A stretch of DNA of 39,992 nucleotides from a virus: the IMG/VR virus record IMGVR_UViG_3300033997_000192, positions 1 through 39,992 of that record; one strand, written 5' to 3'. The position numbers were made by a program, and so were the translations under genes. Shown piece after piece: positions 38,131 to 39,992 of the stretch. Under the pieces are notes generated by a model. The model saw only the letters and a program-made list of their open reading frames with translations. It had not been told where the DNA came from and did no database searches. The stretch's first letter is position 1. Every line of letters starts with the position of its first letter.

Positions 38131-38188
38131 CAACTGCTTCAACCTGACTCCGATCAGTAGATCGGTGCAGGTTAAGCAAATGTTAGGT
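38125..38188 (+). other. attC: attC site 4
   Basis: R'' GCCTAAC (38125-38131), R' GTTAGGT (38182-38188). L'' GCTTCAACCTG and L' CAGGTTAAGC identical to site 1, unpaired C kept. Terminal hairpin CCGAT-CAGTAG-ATCGG differs in stem sequence from site 1 but not in form. Confidence 0.93.
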
Positions 38189-38198
38189 TGACGCTCAA

Positions 38199-38226
38199 CC
38201 ATATAGCGCCAGTAGTCGCTATATGG
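38199..38226 (+). other. Leader hairpin of cassette 5
   Basis: CCATATAGCG and CGCTATATGG form a perfect 10-bp stem with an 8-nt loop, immediately inside the cassette. The stretch 38227-38283 that follows is A/T-rich with two A-runs and a T-run and holds no gene. Confidence 0.55.
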
Positions 38227-38283
38227 ATTGACCGCAAAAAAGATCGAAAAAAGTGCATTTTCTACTTTTTTTACAGATTTTAG

Positions 38284-38312
38284 TTGACATAATATCTTGA
38301 TTGTTGTATAGT
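38284..38312 (+). promoter_or_regulatory. Internal promoter of cassette 5
   Basis: TTGACA (38284-38289), 17-nt spacer, TATAGT (38307-38312). Near-consensus, and the strongest promoter-like match in any cassette. CTTGAT and ATCAAG flank the -10 as a possible operator. Cassettes with their own promoter are often toxin-antitoxin or defence cassettes. Confidence 0.82.
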
Positions 38313-38384
38313 TATATCAAGGTTGATAGTTAAGGCAACCAACTCAGAGCGACCTGCGGGCTGGTCAGTAAACCCGATAGAAAG

Positions 38385-38573
38385 ATGAGCAAAATCCAGT
38401 TTGACACGATCAACGGCGTACAGAAGGTTCAGGAGTTCGATTCCGAGATCGAAATGGTTTCCCAGGACACTGTTTTTGATTACCTGCACAACGCCGAAGA
38501 TGGCACGGTTTACGGATGCGAAGTTGATGCGGAAACCTTCGCTAAGATCGAAGAAGAGTACGGGGTAAAGTAA
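38385..38573 (+). CDS. Cassette 5 first gene, small acidic protein
   Basis: 62 residues: MSKIQFDTINGVQKVQEFDSE, then IEMVSQDTVFDYLHNAEDGTVYGCEVDAETFAKIEEEYGV. Acidic, with an ED-rich end; could be an antitoxin-type or binding protein. Ribosome site (GATAGAAAG) is weak. It is only 2 nt before the next gene. Confidence 0.68.
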   Translation: MSKIQFDTINGVQKVQEFDSEIEMVSQDTVFDYLHNAEDGTVYGCEVDAETFAKIEEEYGVK

Positions 38574-38575
38574 AG

Positions 38576-38758
38576 ATGCAACACGGCGGCAAGCGCGATG
38601 GGGCGGGCCGCCGCCCCATTTTTGAGAAAACGAAGCTAACCCAGATACGGGTAAATCAGGAAATCTGGGACGCGATCCCGGCTCCAAAAGCGGAATGGGT
38701 TAGGGAAGCGATAGAAGAAAAGGCGAAAAAAGAGAACCTAACAACTGCTTCAACCTGA
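38576..38758 (+). CDS. Cassette 5 second gene, RHH-like basic protein
   Basis: 60 residues. QHGGKRDGAGRRPIFEKTKLTQIRVNQEIWDAIPAPKAEWVREAIEEKAKKE matches phage and plasmid proteins with a Gly-rich GxRxGAGRRP start and a strand-helix-helix (RHH) end, a DNA-binding family. The C-terminal LTTAST is encoded by R''/L'' of the attC at 38736. With 38385 it forms a compact two-gene cassette, candidate toxin-antitoxin or repressor pair. Confidence 0.75.
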   Translation: MQHGGKRDGAGRRPIFEKTKLTQIRVNQEIWDAIPAPKAEWVREAIEEKAKKENLTTAST

Positions 38759-38793
38759 CATCCTAACGGATGCAGGTTAAGCAAATGTTATCT
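38736..38793 (+). other. attC: attC site 5, last of array 2
   Basis: R'' ACCTAAC (38736-38742), L'' and L' identical to sites 1 and 4, terminal hairpin ATCC-TAAC-GGAT. R' is GTTATCT (38787-38793), off consensus beyond GTT, as expected for the array end. Its TTA (38788-38790) is also the stop codon of the minus-strand gene beyond. Confidence 0.9.
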
Positions 38794-39222
38794 CGACAAT
38801 ACCAATCCGACTATCAACCCTGCTCCAAAAGATGACGCCCCGATTATGATTTCATTTTTCAGGGTGTCGCTTTTGTAATTCTTCCAGTATTTCTCGCTCT
38901 CGCTGAGTATCTGTCTTCTCAAGTCCAATAGCCCATTTCTCTCCGTCAATGATTTCTCTCTCGCGGTCAAGTCTGTCTCTCTCGTCAGAATTGAGGTCTC
39001 CCTCTGTTCGATTGACTTCTCTCGCCTTTCCAAGCTCGCCATCAATTCCGCTATTATTTCCGCGTCCGTCATCTCTGATGGATTTTCCGGAACATATTGC
39101 AGCGACGGCTCCGATGACTCCGCCGCCGATGCTGGCGAACTTCCATCCAGCGAAAACGCCGACAAGGAGAATGACAAAAGCAAGAGCGATAAAAATACAA
39201 ACCTTTGTACGCGTGCGCACAC
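38788..39222 (-). CDS. Coiled-coil membrane protein of the lysis block (spanin-like)
   Basis: 144 residues, GTG start behind AAAGGAATAATC. A signal-type N-terminus (FVFLSLLLLSFSLSAF), Ser/Pro linker, then a long coiled coil (LERREKSIEQRETSILTRET), and a C-terminal membrane span GASSFGAGLIVGLVLSR. The signal-coil-span order resembles a one-gene spanin, but there is no lipobox Cys, so this is inference. Lies last in the operon after holin and DUF261 genes; its stop touches attC site 5. Confidence 0.72.
   Translation of the reverse strand: MCARVQRFVFLSLLLLSFSLSAFSLDGSSPASAAESSEPSLQYVPENPSEMTDAEIIAELMASLERREKSIEQRETSILTRETDLTAREKSLTERNGLLDLRRQILSESEKYWKNYKSDTLKNEIIIGASSFGAGLIVGLVLSR
38852..39220 (-). 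CDS. Alternative open frame, N-terminal membrane and coiled coil
   Basis: 122 codons in another frame, starting with GTG only 2 nt after the other start. VCIFIALAFVILLVGVFAGWKFASIGGGVIGAVAAI, then charged helices ending EREILEELQKRHPEK. It looks like an Rz-type inner-membrane spanin. Both frames are long and domain-like; the coiled coil of one generates charged residues in the other, so this may be a shadow. Listed because nested spanin genes are known in phages. Confidence 0.35.
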   Translation of the reverse strand: MRTRTKVCIFIALAFVILLVGVFAGWKFASIGGGVIGAVAAICSGKSIRDDGRGNNSGIDGELGKAREVNRTEGDLNSDERDRLDREREIIDGEKWAIGLEKTDTQREREILEELQKRHPEK

Positions 39223-39224
39223 GA

Positions 39225-39449
39225 TTATTCCTTTTTACCGATCGTAGTCAGCGCATTTACGATGGTTTCGATGAGCCAGATAACCCCAACCGCGGCGATA
39301 CCGACCTGTCCGACAACCTCGGCAACCTTCACGGAATCGATCATCTTTCCCGATACGGTGGCGATAATCGACACGATGGCTACGACAATCTGGACAACCT
39401 GGGACCAGTCTGACGTGATAAATTCCTTGATTTTCTCAAGTACTTTCAT
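39225..39449 (-). CDS. Small holin-like membrane protein
   Basis: 74 residues. VVQIVVAIVSIIATVSGKMIDSVKVAEVVGQVGIAAVGVIWLIETIVNAL gives two membrane spans with a basic end (TIGKKE), a common class II holin layout. Lies between DUF261 and the coiled-coil gene with GGAGAAAAAGCC ribosome site. Confidence 0.8.
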   Translation of the reverse strand: MKVLEKIKEFITSDWSQVVQIVVAIVSIIATVSGKMIDSVKVAEVVGQVGIAAVGVIWLIETIVNALTTIGKKE

Positions 39450-39461
39450 GGCTTTTTCTCC

Positions 39462-39884
39462 TTATCTTTTTCTGAACACGCGAAGACTAGCGATTTTTCC
39501 GTATTTCACTGTTTGTGAATTGACGAGACTATCCCAGTCGGGCAGTTTGAAATGCCCAGTTGTAGATCCGACGCGCACGCGCTCCCATCGCTCTACAACC
39601 CATTCCTCTGCCTTCGCTTTGTAGCCGGACGGCTCTTTGGAGACACGACACGACGTGCCTGATAGATATGAAAGCATTTCATCCGGGAGTAAGACGAACA
39701 TGTTTTCGTTGTCGTTAGGGTCTACCCAGTTAAAATAGATGTATTTCCGTTCGATGCAGTCTATGAGCGTTTCGACAACAGGCCGAGACTTTCCTGTGAT
39801 CTTTTCGGCGATTTTCATGATGGAAAGCGCATAGCACGCGGCTTCCCCCGCCTCGCTTAAAAATGTCTGAATTCCTTCTTTCAT
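39462..39884 (-). CDS. DUF261-like protein in the lysis block
   Basis: 140 residues from ATG 39884 behind GGAGGAGCGAAGCC. Sequence GIQTFLSEAGEAACYALSIMKIAEKITGKSRPVVETLIDCIERKYIYFNWVDPNDNENMF, then EPSGYKAKAEEWVVERWERVRVGSTTGHFKLPDWDSLVNSQTVKYGKIASLRVFRK. The AACYALS Cys, GHFKL His and DWDSL Asp are arranged as in papain-like/C39-type peptidases. DUF261 is known mainly from Borrelia and Treponema, supporting a spirochaete host. I infer a peptidoglycan peptidase (endolysin) because holin genes are adjacent. Confidence 0.75.
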   Translation of the reverse strand: MKEGIQTFLSEAGEAACYALSIMKIAEKITGKSRPVVETLIDCIERKYIYFNWVDPNDNENMFVLLPDEMLSYLSGTSCRVSKEPSGYKAKAEEWVVERWERVRVGSTTGHFKLPDWDSLVNSQTVKYGKIASLRVFRKR

Positions 39885-39992
39885 GGCTTCGCTCCTCCAA
39901 AACAGGCTGTTATCACCGTCGCGGCGGCCGTTATCAGCGCAACGGCAACGGTGGCGGTGTGCGCCGGGCCCCATCTTTTCGGCGCCGGTCGT
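39866..39992. repeat. Terminal direct repeat, right copy
   Basis: Identical to 1-127. Covers the start of the DUF261 gene and the 3' end of the coiled-coil gene that continues at 16-369 on the circle. Confidence 0.9.

Noticed and set aside
38280-38687. A minus-strand frame across cassette 5.
   Set aside because: No start signal; it runs through the strong promoter and the attC-bearing cassette on the plus strand.

Overview
The window is a complete or near-complete contractile-tailed (myovirus) phage genome assembled as a circle. Its first 127 bases recur exactly as its last 127, so unique length is about 39,865 bp and one gene pair (16-369 and 39462-39884) runs across the ends. Large and small terminase, portal, capsid, sheath, tube, tape measure and baseplate genes are all present. 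I see no integrase, partition gene or clear lysogeny repressor. The host is probably a spirochaete (Treponema-like). The reasons are a DUF261 protein, a family I know mainly from Borrelia and Treponema, and integron attC sites of very uniform sequence, since Treponema species carry chromosomal integrons. This host call is inference; GC is roughly 50 percent.

Layout on the circle. (1) Lysis block, minus strand, 369 to 38788 across the ends: coiled-coil/TM protein, DUF261 protein, small holin-like protein, coiled-coil membrane protein with a second open frame. (2) Early plus-strand block, 420-5244: palindromic operator, two tRNAs plus a tRNA-like element, small genes, MazG-like, DUF1064 nuclease, RecT-like recombinase, then integron cassette array 1 (3275-4229), terminator, promoter and four small genes. 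(3) Structural block, minus strand, 31196 down to 5327: PD-(D/E)XK protein, TerS, TerL, DUF1073 portal, MuF, DUF2213 protease/scaffold, cement protein, DUF2184 capsid, neck genes, DUF3383 sheath, DUF3277 tube, frameshifted chaperone, short tape measure, Pam3-like simple baseplate, and a large fiber with LamG and six propeller-like repeats. Plus-strand cargo units with their own promoters interrupt it at 21040-22398, 25028-25242 and 26240-27433. (4) Replication/regulation block, minus strand, 37475 down to 31211: SSB, small membrane proteins, lytic transglycosylase, DUF4406, HTH protein behind an attenuator-like leader, replisome organizer, cytosine methyltransferase, DnaC-like loader. (5) Plus-strand array 2 (37509-38793) with two further cassettes.

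The most striking feature is two arrays of attC-flanked integron gene cassettes in a phage that encodes no integron integrase. Five attC sites (3513, 3807, 4171, 38125, 38736) keep the R''-L''-L'-R' layout, covarying stems and the single unpaired C in the L'' arm. Both arrays begin at the same short left junction, so cassettes were probably inserted twice by a host IntI at a preferred phage site. Stop codons lie inside the attC sites, and leaders carry hairpins.

A second pattern is a set of seven genes whose start codon lies 6-7 nt after the -10 box of a TTGNNN-N17 promoter. This implies leaderless transcripts, mostly of structural genes and mostly where cargo or a terminator breaks the operon. 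A third is a promoter, hairpin and intrinsic terminator ahead of the HTH gene, with complementary loops, resembling an attenuator or a small RNA.
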